A stretch of 64,000 bases of DNA from Collinsella sp. (GTDB taxonomy: Bacteria > Actinomycetota > Coriobacteriia > Coriobacteriales > Coriobacteriaceae): positions 62,001 to 126,000 of the forward strand of contig JAUMMZ010000022.1 of assembly GCA_031296755.1 (NCBI GenBank). Direction: 5' to 3'. Below the pieces are notes generated by a model, which was not told the origin of the DNA, did no database searches, and saw nothing but the letters and a program-made list of their open reading frames with translations. A program made the position numbers and the translations under genes. Shown piece by piece: positions 1 to 9,024 of this stretch; the stretch's first letter is position 1; every line of letters starts with the position of its first letter.

Positions 1-374
1 TCGTCGAGTTTGCTTTCGAGAAGGCCGAGACCGCTCAGGCTGAGTCCTTCAAGACCTTCGCTCACGACGTTGCCCTTCAGGTTGCCGCCGTCGCCCCGAT
101 CTGCGCTACCCGCGATCAGGTTCCGGCCGAGACTGTCGAGCACGAGAAGCAGATCTACATGGCTCAGGCTGCCGAGTCCGGCAAGCCCGAGGCCATTCAG
201 GAGAAGATGGCTGTTGGCCGTCTGGAGAAGTTCTACAAGCAGTCCGTGCTCACCGAGCAGGAGTTCATCAAGGACAGCTCCCTCACCATCAAGAAGTACG
301 CTGAGCAGGTCTCCAAGGAGCTCGGCGACACCATTACCGTCGTTGCCTTTGACCGTCTGGTCCGTGGCGAGTAA
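1..374 (+). CDS. tsf: Elongation factor Ts, C-terminal part (truncated by window edge)
   Basis: EF-Ts is the guanine nucleotide exchange factor that recharges EF-Tu in the cytoplasm. The reading frame is open from base 3 and ends at TAA 372-374, so only about the last 123 codons are visible. They show the family's C-terminal sequence: FAHDVALQVAAVAP, then VPAETVEHEKQIY, GKPEAIQEKM, and a closing stretch with the VKD-like IKDSSLTIK. The start and the N-terminal EF-Tu-contacting module lie outside the window. A strong terminator follows, and pyrH begins next, which is the common rpsB-tsf-pyrH-frr order. Confidence 0.95.
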   Translation, partial: VEFAFEKAETAQAESFKTFAHDVALQVAAVAPICATRDQVPAETVEHEKQIYMAQAAESGKPEAIQEKMAVGRLEKFYKQSVLTEQEFIKDSSLTIKKYAEQVSKELGDTITVVAFDRLVRGE

Positions 375-397
375 ATAAGCTCTTGTAGCTGGTAATG

Positions 398-432
398 AGC
401 AGGCTGTGGGTTTTACTCACAGCCTGCTTTTT
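398..432 (+). terminator. Rho-independent terminator after tsf
   Basis: An 11-bp stem (398-408 with 418-428) encloses a 9-nt loop and runs into a T tract. It separates the ribosomal/tsf unit from pyrH. Confidence 0.9.
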
Positions 433-456
433 CATGGCTCTTCTTAGAGCCTTTGA

Positions 457-486
457 TAGAATGTTGAGAGTTCAATCTAAAGGAGG
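457..486 (+). promoter_or_regulatory. Probable pyrH promoter -10 and ribosome binding site
   Basis: TAGAAT at 457-462 is a good -10 hexamer, although no convincing -35 precedes it. AAAGGAGG at 479-486 is a full-strength Shine-Dalgarno 6 nt before the TTG start at 493 and fixes that start. Confidence 0.45.
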
Positions 487-492
487 ATCGCT

Positions 493-1215
493 TTGTCCGA
501 CATCCGATATAAACGCGTGCTTCTTAAGCTTTCCGGCGAAGCACTGATGGGCGACGGCCAATATGGCATCGACCCCAAGGTTACCGACCATCTTGCCAAG
601 CAGGTCAAGGAGCTGCTCGCCGTTGGCCATGAGGTCGGCGTCGTTGTCGGCGGCGGCAATATTTTCCGCGGCATGGCAGGCGCTGCCGGTGGCATGGAGC
701 GTGCTCAGGCCGATTATATGGGCATGCTCGCGACCGTTATGAACGCGCTCGCCCTGCAGGATGCCTTCGAGCACAACGATGTTCCCTGCCGCGTGATGAG
801 CGCTATCCAGATGAACGAGATCTGCGAGCCCTATATTCGCCGTCGCGCCATCAACCACCTTTCCAAGGGCAACGTCGTTATCTTTGCCGCCGGTTCGGGC
901 AATCCGTACTTTACGACCGACACCGCCGCGGCTCTTCGTGCGTGCGAGATCGGCGCCGAGATTCTGATTAAAGCCACCAAGGTCGACGGCATCTATGACA
1001 AGGACCCCGTCAAGTGTGCCGACGCCGTCCGCTTTGACAAGATCACCTATCACGAGGTTCTCGTCCGCGGTCTGCAGGTTATGGATTCCACGGCTACGGC
1101 ACTGTGCCAGGATAACCGTATGCCGATTTTGGTCCTCAACATCGATGGCGAGGACACCGTCAAGCGCGCGCTTTCGGGTGAGCCCGTCGGCACGCTCGTC
1201 TATCAGGAGGATTAA
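493..1215 (+). CDS. pyrH: UMP kinase
   Basis: Phosphorylates UMP to UDP with ATP in pyrimidine nucleotide synthesis; cytoplasmic hexamer of the amino-acid-kinase fold. The 240-residue protein has the family length. It shows the N-terminal KRVLLKLSGEAL phosphate loop, the GVVVGGGNIFRG nucleotide-binding turn, and the C-terminal KATKVDGIYDKDP and LNIDGEDTVKRA motifs. The start is TTG, chosen for the AAAGGAGG just upstream. It leads a run of closely spaced genes (pyrH-frr-uppS-cdsA-dxr) and is the first gene after the tsf terminator. Confidence 0.97.
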   Translation: MSDIRYKRVLLKLSGEALMGDGQYGIDPKVTDHLAKQVKELLAVGHEVGVVVGGGNIFRGMAGAAGGMERAQADYMGMLATVMNALALQDAFEHNDVPCRVMSAIQMNEICEPYIRRRAINHLSKGNVVIFAAGSGNPYFTTDTAAALRACEIGAEILIKATKVDGIYDKDPVKCADAVRFDKITYHEVLVRGLQVMDSTATALCQDNRMPILVLNIDGEDTVKRALSGEPVGTLVYQED

Positions 1216-1217
1216 GC

Positions 1218-1754
1218 ATGGCAGAGAACATCACCGCCCATATGGACAAGTCGCTCGAGTCCCTCAAGCATAACTTCTCCAAGGTCCGTACCGGCCGCGC
1301 CAATGCCAACATTCTGTCCGACATCACCGTCGATTATTACGGTGTTCCCACGCCGGTCACGCAGGTTGCCGCCGTCAAGACCCCCGAGGCCCACATGCTG
1401 CTCATCGAGCCGTGGGACAAGGCGCTCATCAATGCTATCGTCAAGGCCATCGGCGCTTCCGATCTGGGCATTACCCCCAACTCCGATGGCACCGTCGTTC
1501 GTCTGCCGTTCCCGGCTCCCACCGAGGAGCGTCGTCGCGAGCTCGTCAAGGAGTGCCGCGAGTACGCCGAGCAGGCCAAGGTGTCTATCCGTAACATCCG
1601 TCGCGACTTCAACAACAAGCTCGAGCGCGATGAGGAGCTCACCGAGGACGATGTCCGTCGCGAGCAGGCCAAGGTCCAGAAGCACACCGATGAGTATGTC
1701 GCCAAGGTCGAGGAGCTTCTGAAGGAAAAAGAAGCCGAGGTCATGGAGATCTAA
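1218..1754 (+). CDS. frr: Ribosome recycling factor
   Basis: Splits post-termination ribosomes together with EF-G. The 178-residue protein is slightly shorter than the usual 185. It carries the hallmark SKVRTGRANANIL near the N terminus, VDYYGVPTPVTQVA in the inserted domain, and the C-terminal VRNIRRD-type stretch (SIRNIRRDFNNKL). The ATG sits 2 nt after pyrH stops, with CAGGAGG before it, so translation is probably coupled to pyrH. Confidence 0.97.
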   Translation: MAENITAHMDKSLESLKHNFSKVRTGRANANILSDITVDYYGVPTPVTQVAAVKTPEAHMLLIEPWDKALINAIVKAIGASDLGITPNSDGTVVRLPFPAPTEERRRELVKECREYAEQAKVSIRNIRRDFNNKLERDEELTEDDVRREQAKVQKHTDEYVAKVEELLKEKEAEVMEI

Positions 1755-1755
1755 G

Positions 1756-2550
1756 GTGCAATACGACGAGCATAAACTGGTCGAGTACTTTGCCGACGCC
1801 CCCGCGGGCGTCGGTTTTTCCGACCTTGACCTCAATAACATTCCGCACCATATCTCGTGCATCATGGACGGCAACGGTCGTTGGGCCACATCGCGCGGTC
1901 TTGCACGCACCGAGGGCCACAAGGCGGGTATCGTCTCCCTTCGCGAGATTATTACCGCCTGCGTGCGTCTGGGCGTCGACGTGCTTTCGGCCTATGCGTT
2001 TTCTACCGAAAACTGGAACCGCCCGCAGCATGAGGTCAACGTCTTGATGCACCTGTTTGCCAAGACGTTTATCGACGAGCTGCCGCTTCTGAAGCGCGAA
2101 AACGTGCGCGTTATCTTTTTGGGTGACATTTCCGCGCTGCCCAAGAAGACCCGCGACGTTTTTGAACGCGGTCTTGCCGAGTGCGCCAATCACACCGGCA
2201 TGACGCTGGCGCTTGCCGTCAACTACGGCGCGCGTGCCGAGATTACCCGCGCTGTCCGTCAGATCGCACTCGACGCTGCCGCCGGTAAGATCGATCCTGG
2301 CGCAATTGATGACGACATGGTGGCTTTCCACCTCTATACCGCCGGCCTACCCGATCCTGAGCTTGTGATTCGCACCTCTGGTGAGCTTCGCCTTTCGAAC
2401 TACCTGCTGTGGCAGGTGGCTTATTCAGAGTTCTACGTCACCGATACCTATTGGCCCGACTTTGATCGTTGGGGCCTTGTCGACGCCATTTTGGCCTATC
2501 AGGGCCGTGACCGTAGGTTTGGTGGACTGAGCAAGACCGAGGAGGCTTAA
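1756..2550 (+). CDS. uppS: Isoprenyl transferase (undecaprenyl diphosphate synthase)
   Basis: Condenses isopentenyl diphosphate units onto farnesyl diphosphate to build the undecaprenyl carrier used for peptidoglycan and wall polymers. The 264-residue protein begins with GTG at 1756; GGAG lies 8 nt upstream inside frr. The catalytic aspartate is in CIMDGNGRWA (about residue 38). SAYAFSTENWNRP and RTSGELRLSNYLLWQ are the substrate-binding and C-terminal signatures. An N-terminal tail of about 28 residues precedes the conserved core. It fits with dxr and ispG downstream, which supply its isoprenoid substrate. Confidence 0.96.
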   Translation: MQYDEHKLVEYFADAPAGVGFSDLDLNNIPHHISCIMDGNGRWATSRGLARTEGHKAGIVSLREIITACVRLGVDVLSAYAFSTENWNRPQHEVNVLMHLFAKTFIDELPLLKRENVRVIFLGDISALPKKTRDVFERGLAECANHTGMTLALAVNYGARAEITRAVRQIALDAAAGKIDPGAIDDDMVAFHLYTAGLPDPELVIRTSGELRLSNYLLWQVAYSEFYVTDTYWPDFDRWGLVDAILAYQGRDRRFGGLSKTEEA

Positions 2551-2552
2551 TC

Positions 2553-3452
2553 GTGTCTGATCGTCCCAAGGCATCTGCTCCCAAGACGCCTGCGCGCAAA
2601 GCTGCCACTGCGGGAGCGCCTGCAGCGAAGAGCGGCACCGGTTCGTGGCTGGCGGGCTTTATTACCCGTGCCGCTGCCGGTATCGTCTACGCCGTTGTCT
2701 TTATCCTGTGCTTGGTTTTGGGTATTGTGCCCACGGCCATCTTTGTTTCTGTCATGAGCGGTCTGTGCTGCTATGAGTTTTTCCGTATGACGAGGCTCGA
2801 TGGCAAGATGGCTAACGAGCGCATGGGTATCGCTGCCGCCGTACTCTTTCCGCTGTCGGCGTTGGGCGATTCAATGTTGCTGAATGCCCTGCTTTTTGCC
2901 CTGATGCTCGCTGTGGGCATTTGGTATGTCTGGTCACCGCGTACCCGCATCTCTGATGTGGCCGTGACGCTCATGGGTCCCATCTACACTGGCTTTATGC
3001 TGTCGGCTATCGTGCTGCTGCGCGATGCCGTGCCCGGTTTTGCCGGCGCCCTGCTTTCGGTGGGCGTTTGTGCGTCCCTTTGGGTCTCCGATTCGTTTGC
3101 CTACATCGTGGGCAGCCGTATCGGTAAACACAAGATGGTTCCCAAGATTTCTCCCAAAAAGAGCTGGGAGGGGTTTGTCGGCGGCATCCTGGGCTCGGTT
3201 TTGATTTGGCTCATCCTGTGGGCGACGCATTTCTACAAGCTCAGCCTGCCCTATGCGCTGCTGTGCGGCGTGGTCGTGTCCATTTTGGGCGTTATCGGCG
3301 ACCTTATCGAGTCTCGCATCAAGCGCGGTGTGGGCGTTAAGGATTCCGGTAACCTTATCCCGGGCCACGGCGGCATGCTCGATCGTAGCGATTCGCTTAT
3401 CTTCGGCTGCATCACAGCGCAGCTGATGCTGATGATCGGAGGCGTGCTGTAA
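2553..3452 (+). CDS. cdsA: Phosphatidate cytidylyltransferase (CDP-diacylglycerol synthase)
   Basis: Makes CDP-diacylglycerol from phosphatidate and CTP at the membrane, the precursor for PgsA (49.1 kb). The 299-residue protein has a basic, Ala/Lys/Pro-rich cytoplasmic tail of about 35 residues, then multiple hydrophobic segments. The C-terminal CDS signature is intact: IKRGVGVKDSG followed by PGHGGMLDRSDS. The GTG start has GGAGG upstream. The stop overlaps the dxr ATG by one base. Confidence 0.95.
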   Translation: MSDRPKASAPKTPARKAATAGAPAAKSGTGSWLAGFITRAAAGIVYAVVFILCLVLGIVPTAIFVSVMSGLCCYEFFRMTRLDGKMANERMGIAAAVLFPLSALGDSMLLNALLFALMLAVGIWYVWSPRTRISDVAVTLMGPIYTGFMLSAIVLLRDAVPGFAGALLSVGVCASLWVSDSFAYIVGSRIGKHKMVPKISPKKSWEGFVGGILGSVLIWLILWATHFYKLSLPYALLCGVVVSILGVIGDLIESRIKRGVGVKDSGNLIPGHGGMLDRSDSLIFGCITAQLMLMIGGVL

Positions 3453-4639
3453 TGTCATTCCAGACGACGTATGGCTCCGATGGACGTCTCCGTGTTGCCA
3501 TCCTGGGCTGTACGGGCTCTATCGGCACTCAGGCGCTCGATGTGTGCCGTCAGCATGCCGATCGCCTGCAGGTGACGGCGCTATCCGTTAACTCCAGTAC
3601 CTCCGAGCTCGTTGCCGCTGCCCGCGAGTTCTCGGTTCCGGCGGTTGCCGTGGCCGATGTCGCTCATGGCGATGACGCCGTGCTGCAGGAGTTGCCCGAG
3701 GGAACGAAGCTCGGCGTTGGCGCGCAGGCGGTTTGCGAGCTCGCGCGTCGCGACGATGTCGACTGCGTGCTCGTCGCTATTGTGGGTGCCGCCGGTCTCG
3801 AGGCGAGCCATGCGGCCTTGACCTCGAATAAGCGTCTTGCCCTTGCCAACAAGGAGTCCCTCGTCGTCGGTGGCGACTTGCTTATGCCGTTGGCGCAACC
3901 GGGCCAGCTTATTCCAGTCGACTCTGAGCACTCCGCCATCTACCAGTGCTATCTGGGGGAGAGCCCGCGCGAGGCTCATTGTATTTGGCTCACCTGCTCG
4001 GGCGGTCCGTTCTTTGGCCGCACGCGCGACGAGCTAGATCGCGTGACGCGTGCCGATGCCCTCGCACATCCCACGTGGGCCATGGGTGCCAAGATCACCA
4101 TCGACTCCGCCACCCTCATGAATAAGGGCCTGGAGCGCATTGAGGCCATGCATCTGTTTAACTGCGACCTCGATTTCATTAACGTGGTCGTGCAGCGTCA
4201 GTCCAAGATTCACTCTATGGTCGAGTTTGCCGACGGCTCCGTGATGGCGCATCTCGGTGCTTCCGACATGCGTATTCCCATCCAGTTCGCGTTCTCGTAT
4301 CCCGAGCGTTGGGATACCCCGGCGCCTCGTATCGATTTCCGCGAGCTGGGGCAGCTCACGTTTGATGCTGCCGACATGAATACCTTCCGCTGCCTGGCGC
4401 TGGCCGAGCGTGCCGGCAAGACGGGCGGCACCATGCCGTGCGTGCTTAATGCGGCCAACGAGGTCGCTGTCGATGCGTTCTTACACGACGGCTGTAGCTT
4501 TACCGATATCGACCGCGTTGTGGAATCCTGCATGGATGCGCATGACACACAGGCGGTTACCTCGTTTGAGCAGCTTCGCGACATCGATGCCTGGGCGCGC
4601 GAAAAGGCCGCTCTGGTGCTCGCCGCAACCCATTCCTAA
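3452..4639 (+). CDS. dxr: 1-deoxy-D-xylulose 5-phosphate reductoisomerase
   Basis: Second step of the non-mevalonate isoprenoid pathway: DXP to 2-C-methylerythritol 4-phosphate with NADPH. The 395-residue protein shows the NADPH motif ILGCTGSIGTQALDV, LANKESLVVGG, and the metal/substrate motif PVDSEHSAIYQ, as well as TIDSATLMNKGLE. ATG overlaps the cdsA stop (TAATG) with GGAGG 8 nt upstream. ispG, a later step of the same pathway, is two genes downstream. Confidence 0.97.
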   Translation: MSFQTTYGSDGRLRVAILGCTGSIGTQALDVCRQHADRLQVTALSVNSSTSELVAAAREFSVPAVAVADVAHGDDAVLQELPEGTKLGVGAQAVCELARRDDVDCVLVAIVGAAGLEASHAALTSNKRLALANKESLVVGGDLLMPLAQPGQLIPVDSEHSAIYQCYLGESPREAHCIWLTCSGGPFFGRTRDELDRVTRADALAHPTWAMGAKITIDSATLMNKGLERIEAMHLFNCDLDFINVVVQRQSKIHSMVEFADGSVMAHLGASDMRIPIQFAFSYPERWDTPAPRIDFRELGQLTFDAADMNTFRCLALAERAGKTGGTMPCVLNAANEVAVDAFLHDGCSFTDIDRVVESCMDAHDTQAVTSFEQLRDIDAWAREKAALVLAATHS

Positions 4640-4663
4640 CCATAAGGATTTCTTTTTCGATTT

Positions 4664-6025
4664 ATGGATACTGTTCTGAGCGTTCTCTCATCGGTCTTTT
4701 GGGGCCTTCTGATGCTTTCCGTCCTCGTGTTTTTGCACGAGGGCGGCCACTTTTTGGCGGCGCGTGCCTGCGGCGTCCGTGTGACCGAGTTCTATTTGGG
4801 CCTGCCGTGCCGTTTTGACATCCATCACACGTCGCGTCGCATCGGAACCAAGTTTGGCGTGACGCCGCTGCTGCTGGGCGGCTATGCTGCCATCTGCGGC
4901 ATGGATCCCACGGACGTCTCGTGTGCCGATTGCGTGCTTGCGGCAATCTATCGTCACGGTCGCGTGACCGTGGCCGACCTTGCCGCCGAGCTCGAACTGC
5001 CCGAGGAGGACGTACTCGAGGCCTGTGCCTTGCTGCTGGGGTGGGGTTCCATCGCTCCCTGGTACGAGGAGGGGGAGAAACCCTCGCCGAGTTATTACCC
5101 CACCAAGTACCAGACGCTGCCGCGCGATGCTGCAGGATATACCACCTTTGACGGTCGCAAGTTCGATCGAGAGCATGCGACTGCCGAGGGCGATGTATGG
5201 GAACTGCCGTGCGGCGAGGCTGAATTCCTCGCACGCGAGCGCTCGCACACCTATTTGGGCCAAGGCTTTCTCAAGCGAGCCTTTATGTTGCTCGCGGGCA
5301 TTGTCGTCAATATCCTGACGGGCTTTTTGCTCCTTATGAGCATCTATTCCATCGCAGGTGTCGCGGTGCCGTTGGATACCAATGTGATCGGTCAGGTTGA
5401 CGAAGGCTCGATTGCCGCCGCGGCGGGAATCGAGGGCGGTGACGCGATCCTTTCGGTCGACGGAGTATCGTGCTCTACCTGGATAGACGTTTACGACGCC
5501 ATCGGCAAGGCTGCCGGTAAGGACGATATCGCCATCGAGTACGAGCGTGATGGCAAGCAGCATTCGACCACGGTTGCACTCAAAGAGGACGAGCGCCTAG
5601 GTGTGTACGCCTCTACGCAGGTGGTCCGTTTGGACCCCATCACGTCGGCTCGCCTGTCGTTCTCCTATGTCGTGCAGACAGCGGAGGGCGTGATGCGCCT
5701 GCTCCAGCCGCAGCACACGATGGAGATTCTCGACCAGTCCTCTTCGATCGTGGGTATTAGCGTTATGTCCTCACAGGCTGCTGCTGCCGGTCCTGCCACG
5801 TTCCTCTCGTTTGCCGCCCTCATTTCGTTCTCGCTTGGCTTTATGAACCTGCTGCCCATCCCACCGCTCGATGGCGGCAAGCTGGTCATCGAGATCATTC
5901 AAAAGATTGCGGGCCGCGAGCTTCCGCTCAAGGTCCAGACGATTGTGAGCTATGTGGGCATCGCGCTCTTTGCGCTGTTGTTTGTCTATATGCTTCGTTC
6001 CGACGTCCTTCGATTTATTTTGTAG
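4664..6025 (+). CDS. Site-2 (M50/RseP-family) membrane zinc protease with winged-helix-like insertion
   Basis: Intramembrane metalloprotease of the RseP/RasP type, normally cleaving anti-sigma factors or signal peptide remnants. In about 453 residues: TM1 with the zinc motif HEGGH (residues 25-29), one PDZ domain (about 238-306), and the third metal ligand in LLPIPPLDGGKL (about 395-405), then a final TM. Unusual is a stretch of about 105 residues (84-190) between the GGY turn and TM2. Its first part reads like a helix-turn-helix/winged helix (VTVADLAAELELPEEDVLEAC) and it carries a CADC pair. The usual AGP motif is AGIVVN. The ribosome binding site is weak and distant (AAGGAT at 4644-4649), so the start is less certain. 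The position between dxr and ispG is the usual rseP position. Confidence 0.9.
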   Translation: MDTVLSVLSSVFWGLLMLSVLVFLHEGGHFLAARACGVRVTEFYLGLPCRFDIHHTSRRIGTKFGVTPLLLGGYAAICGMDPTDVSCADCVLAAIYRHGRVTVADLAAELELPEEDVLEACALLLGWGSIAPWYEEGEKPSPSYYPTKYQTLPRDAAGYTTFDGRKFDREHATAEGDVWELPCGEAEFLARERSHTYLGQGFLKRAFMLLAGIVVNILTGFLLLMSIYSIAGVAVPLDTNVIGQVDEGSIAAAAGIEGGDAILSVDGVSCSTWIDVYDAIGKAAGKDDIAIEYERDGKQHSTTVALKEDERLGVYASTQVVRLDPITSARLSFSYVVQTAEGVMRLLQPQHTMEILDQSSSIVGISVMSSQAAAAGPATFLSFAALISFSLGFMNLLPIPPLDGGKLVIEIIQKIAGRELPLKVQTIVSYVGIALFALLFVYMLRSDVLRFIL

Positions 6026-6038
6026 GGGAGTGTTTGGA

Positions 6039-7121
6039 TTGTCTTTATCCCATCCTTTGCCTCGCGAGCTGACGCGCCCCGTGCATGTGGGCGGCGTGCA
6101 GATCGGTGGCGGCGCGCCGGTGGTGGTCCAATCCATGACCTGCACCGATACCGCTGATGCCCAGGCAACGCTTGCGCAAGTGCGCGCGTTGGCGCAGGCT
6201 GGCTGCGATATCGTGCGCGTGAGCGTGCCCACCGAGGCCGCGCTTGAGGGTTTCCGCACCATCTGTGCCGAGTCTCCGGTGCCGATTGTCGCCGACATCC
6301 ACTTTAACCATAAGCTCGCCATTGGTGCCGTCGAGGCCGGTGCTGCCAAGCTGCGCATCAACCCCGGCAATATCGGCGATTGGGCCAAGGTTGACGCGGT
6401 GATCGATGCTGCGGGTGCCGCGGGCTGCGCAATTCGTATCGGCGTCAATGCCGGTTCGCTTGAGCAGGATATCGCCGAGCGCGAAGACCTCACGCAGCCC
6501 GAAAAGCTCGTGATGTCGAGCGAGCGTTTCGTCAAGCATTTTGAAGACCGCGGCTTTACGAACATTGTGCTTTCAGCCAAGGCCCACAGCGTGCAAACGA
6601 CGCTCGATACCTATCGAGCCCTGTCGCGTGAGATTCCCCACGTTCCGCTTCACCTGGGCGTAACCGAGGCAGGTACCAAGCTGCAGGGCACCATCAAGAG
6701 CTCGGTGGGCCTTGGTATCCTGCTGTCTGAGGGTATCGGTGACACCATGCGCGTCTCGCTCACGGCCGATCCGGTCGAGGAGCCGCCGGTCGCCTGGGGC
6801 ATTTTGCAGTCTCTGGGCCTGCGTCGCCGTGGACCCGAGATTGTCTCGTGCCCCACGTGCGCCCGCTGCCAGGTTAACCTGATTGCAATCGCCGAGGAAG
6901 TAACCGAGCGGCTTAAGAACTATGCCGCGCCGCTTTCGATTGCCGTCATGGGGTGTGCCGTTAATGGCCCCGGTGAGGCTTCTGATGCCGACCTGGGCGT
7001 TGCTTGCGGACGTGGTCAGGCTCTGCTCTTTTCGCATGGCCAGATCATTGGTAAAGTAGCTGAGGACCAAATTGTCGACGCGCTTATGGCCGAGGTCGAC
7101 AAGCTTATTGAGGAGAAATAA
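6039..7121 (+). CDS. ispG: 4-hydroxy-3-methylbut-2-enyl-diphosphate synthase
   Basis: [4Fe-4S] enzyme converting MEcPP to HMBPP in the DXP pathway. The 360-residue protein starts at TTG 6039, chosen because AGGGGAG ends 8 nt upstream and the family's conserved sequence begins soon after (RPVHVGGVQIGGGAPVVVQSM). The C-terminal cluster ligands are in CPTCARCQVNL, with VAVMGCAVNGPGEA-type sequence following. Although the frame is open further upstream, that extension lies inside the protease gene. proS follows with no intergenic bases. Confidence 0.95.
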   Translation: MSLSHPLPRELTRPVHVGGVQIGGGAPVVVQSMTCTDTADAQATLAQVRALAQAGCDIVRVSVPTEAALEGFRTICAESPVPIVADIHFNHKLAIGAVEAGAAKLRINPGNIGDWAKVDAVIDAAGAAGCAIRIGVNAGSLEQDIAEREDLTQPEKLVMSSERFVKHFEDRGFTNIVLSAKAHSVQTTLDTYRALSREIPHVPLHLGVTEAGTKLQGTIKSSVGLGILLSEGIGDTMRVSLTADPVEEPPVAWGILQSLGLRRRGPEIVSCPTCARCQVNLIAIAEEVTERLKNYAAPLSIAVMGCAVNGPGEASDADLGVACGRGQALLFSHGQIIGKVAEDQIVDALMAEVDKLIEEK

Positions 7122-8843
7122 ATGACCCGAGCAATGTATATGTCTAAGCTCTATGCGCCGACGCTCAAAGAGGATCCGGCCGACGCCGAGCTTGCAAGCC
7201 ATCGTCTGCTGCTTCGTGCCGGTATGATCCGCAAGGAGGCCGCCGGTCTGTATTCCTATCTGCCGCTCGCTTGGCGCTCGATTCGTAAGATTGAGAACAT
7301 CGTGCGCGACGAGATGGACGCCGCCGGCGCCCAGGAGCTTATGATGCCCATTATGGTCGATGCCGAGCTGTGGCGTGAGTCCGGCCGCATCGATGCCTAT
7401 GGCAAGGAGCTCGTGCGCTTTGACGACCGTCATGGTCGCGAGTTTGTGCTGGGCCCCACGCACGAGGAGACCGTCACGGCCCTGGTGCGCAACGAGCTGC
7501 GCTCCTATAAGCAGCTGCCCGTCAACCTGTACCACATTCAGGACAAGTTCCGTGATGAGTTCCGTCCCCGCTTTGGCCTGATGCGCGGCCGTGAGTTCAT
7601 CATGAAGGACGCCTACAGCTTCTCTGCCACGCAGGAGAGTCTGCAGGAGGAGTACGACAAGATGAAGCAGGCCTACGCCAACATCTGCGAGCGCTGCTAC
7701 ATCAAGGCTCTGCCCGTCGTCGCCGATTCTGGCGAGATCGGTGGCGATACCTCCGTCGAGTACATGGCTTTGGCTGACGCCGGCGAGGCTTCGCTCGTCT
7801 ACTGCGACGATTGCGGCTTCGCTGCCGATGACGAGGCTGCAAGCACCAAGGTCGTCGTGACCGAGGGTCCTGGTGACGGTACGCTCACCAAGGTTGAGAC
7901 TCCGGGCATGGGCACCATTGAGGCTGTTGCTAAGTTCTTTGGGTTCCCCGAGAACGGCACGCGCAAGTCGCTGGCACTCATCGACGCCGAGGGCAAGCCG
8001 GTCGTGGCCATTGTTCCGGGCGATCACGAGCTCAACGATTGCAAGGCCGAGCACGTCTTTGGCAAGGGCTATCGCATGATGACCGACGAGGAGCTTCAGG
8101 CGAACGGTCTGCACAAGGGCTTTATCGGACCGGTTAACCTGCCCGATGGCATTCGTCTGGTGTGCGATGAGAGCCTGCGCGAGTCCAAGCAGTGGGCCTG
8201 CGGTGCCAACGAGGTCGATTATCACTTTACCGGTGCCTGCCCCGAGCGCGACTTTACCGTCGACGAGTGGGCCGATCTGGTCACCGTCGTCGCCGGCGAT
8301 CCCTGCCCGCACTGCGGCAAGCCGCTCTCTGCTGCTCGCGGCATCGAGGTTTCCCAGGTCTTCCAGCTGGGCACCAAGTACTCCGAGGCCATGGGTGCTA
8401 CCTTTATGGACGAGGACGGCAAGGAGAAGCCGCTTATCATGGGTTGCTACGGCGTGGGCGTGTCTCGCTCGCTCGCTGCCGTCGTGGAGCAGCACAACGA
8501 CGAGCATGGCATCGTCTGGCCGGTCTCCGTTGCCCCGTACGAGGTTGCGGTGATTCCGCTCGACCCCAAGAAGGAGGAGTGCGCTACCGTTTGCGAACAG
8601 ATCGTTGATGGCCTGTGCGCCGAGGGTATCGAGGTTGTCGTCGACGATCGCGATGAGCGTCCCGGCTTTAAGTTTGCCGACAATGACCTTATGGGCTTCC
8701 CGTATCAGGTGGTGCTCGGCAAGCGTGGCCTTAAGAACGGCACCGTTGAGCTCAAGGACCGTGCCACGGGCGAGCGCGAGGACGTGGCGATCGACGAGGT
8801 CGTCGCCAAGGTCGCCGAGCTTGTGAAGGCTGCCCGCCGTTAA
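7122..8843 (+). CDS. proS: Proline--tRNA ligase
   Basis: Class II aminoacyl-tRNA synthetase charging tRNA-Pro. The 573-residue protein is the bacterial form with an inserted editing domain (roughly residues 230-400) between motifs 2 and 3. Visible signatures: LGPTHEETVT, motif 2 RPRFGLMRGREFIMKDAYSF, and motif 3 GCYGVGVSRSLAAVVEQ; the anticodon-binding domain is at the C terminus. ATG follows the ispG stop immediately with GAGGAG upstream. Two terminators lie downstream, so this probably ends the pyrH-proS unit. Confidence 0.97.
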   Translation: MTRAMYMSKLYAPTLKEDPADAELASHRLLLRAGMIRKEAAGLYSYLPLAWRSIRKIENIVRDEMDAAGAQELMMPIMVDAELWRESGRIDAYGKELVRFDDRHGREFVLGPTHEETVTALVRNELRSYKQLPVNLYHIQDKFRDEFRPRFGLMRGREFIMKDAYSFSATQESLQEEYDKMKQAYANICERCYIKALPVVADSGEIGGDTSVEYMALADAGEASLVYCDDCGFAADDEAASTKVVVTEGPGDGTLTKVETPGMGTIEAVAKFFGFPENGTRKSLALIDAEGKPVVAIVPGDHELNDCKAEHVFGKGYRMMTDEELQANGLHKGFIGPVNLPDGIRLVCDESLRESKQWACGANEVDYHFTGACPERDFTVDEWADLVTVVAGDPCPHCGKPLSAARGIEVSQVFQLGTKYSEAMGATFMDEDGKEKPLIMGCYGVGVSRSLAAVVEQHNDEHGIVWPVSVAPYEVAVIPLDPKKEECATVCEQIVDGLCAEGIEVVVDDRDERPGFKFADNDLMGFPYQVVLGKRGLKNGTVELKDRATGEREDVAIDEVVAKVAELVKAARR

Positions 8844-8873
8844 TCGGCGATTTCGCTTGTAGTTCGATATACG

Positions 8874-8923
8874 GGACGGCCCCGCATTTCTCCAGATAGG
8901 GGAGATGCGGGGCCGTCCTTTTA
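8874..8923 (+). terminator. Terminator after proS
   Basis: A very stable hairpin: 14 bp, then a one-base bulge, then 5 bp (8874-8893 with 8901-8918), followed by TTTTA. It closes the plus-strand operon. Confidence 0.92.
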
Positions 8924-8950
8924 TCTTGTCGGCGCGCTCAATCGCTAAAA

Positions 8951-8990
8951 GGAAAAACCCCACAGCCCATGCGAGCTGCGGGGTTTTCCT
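8951..8990. terminator. Bidirectional terminator between proS and the APH-family gene
   Basis: GGAAAAACCCC and GGGGTTTTCC form the outer stem and AGC/GCT the inner part, with one interior mismatch region. Both strands end in a T-rich run, so it can stop the minus-strand adhE/kinase unit as well as read-through from proS. Confidence 0.85.
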
Positions 8991-9024
8991 TTGTGCCTCC
9001 GATGCGAAATGAATCGCTCAGATA

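Noticed and set aside
6573..8963. Very long open frame on the minus strand opposite ispG and proS (about 796 codons)
   Set aside because: Antisense shadow of high-GC codon bias; the plus strand carries complete IspG and ProS with all motifs, and the minus frame has low-complexity Leu/Ala/Gly/Asp sequence with no family signature.
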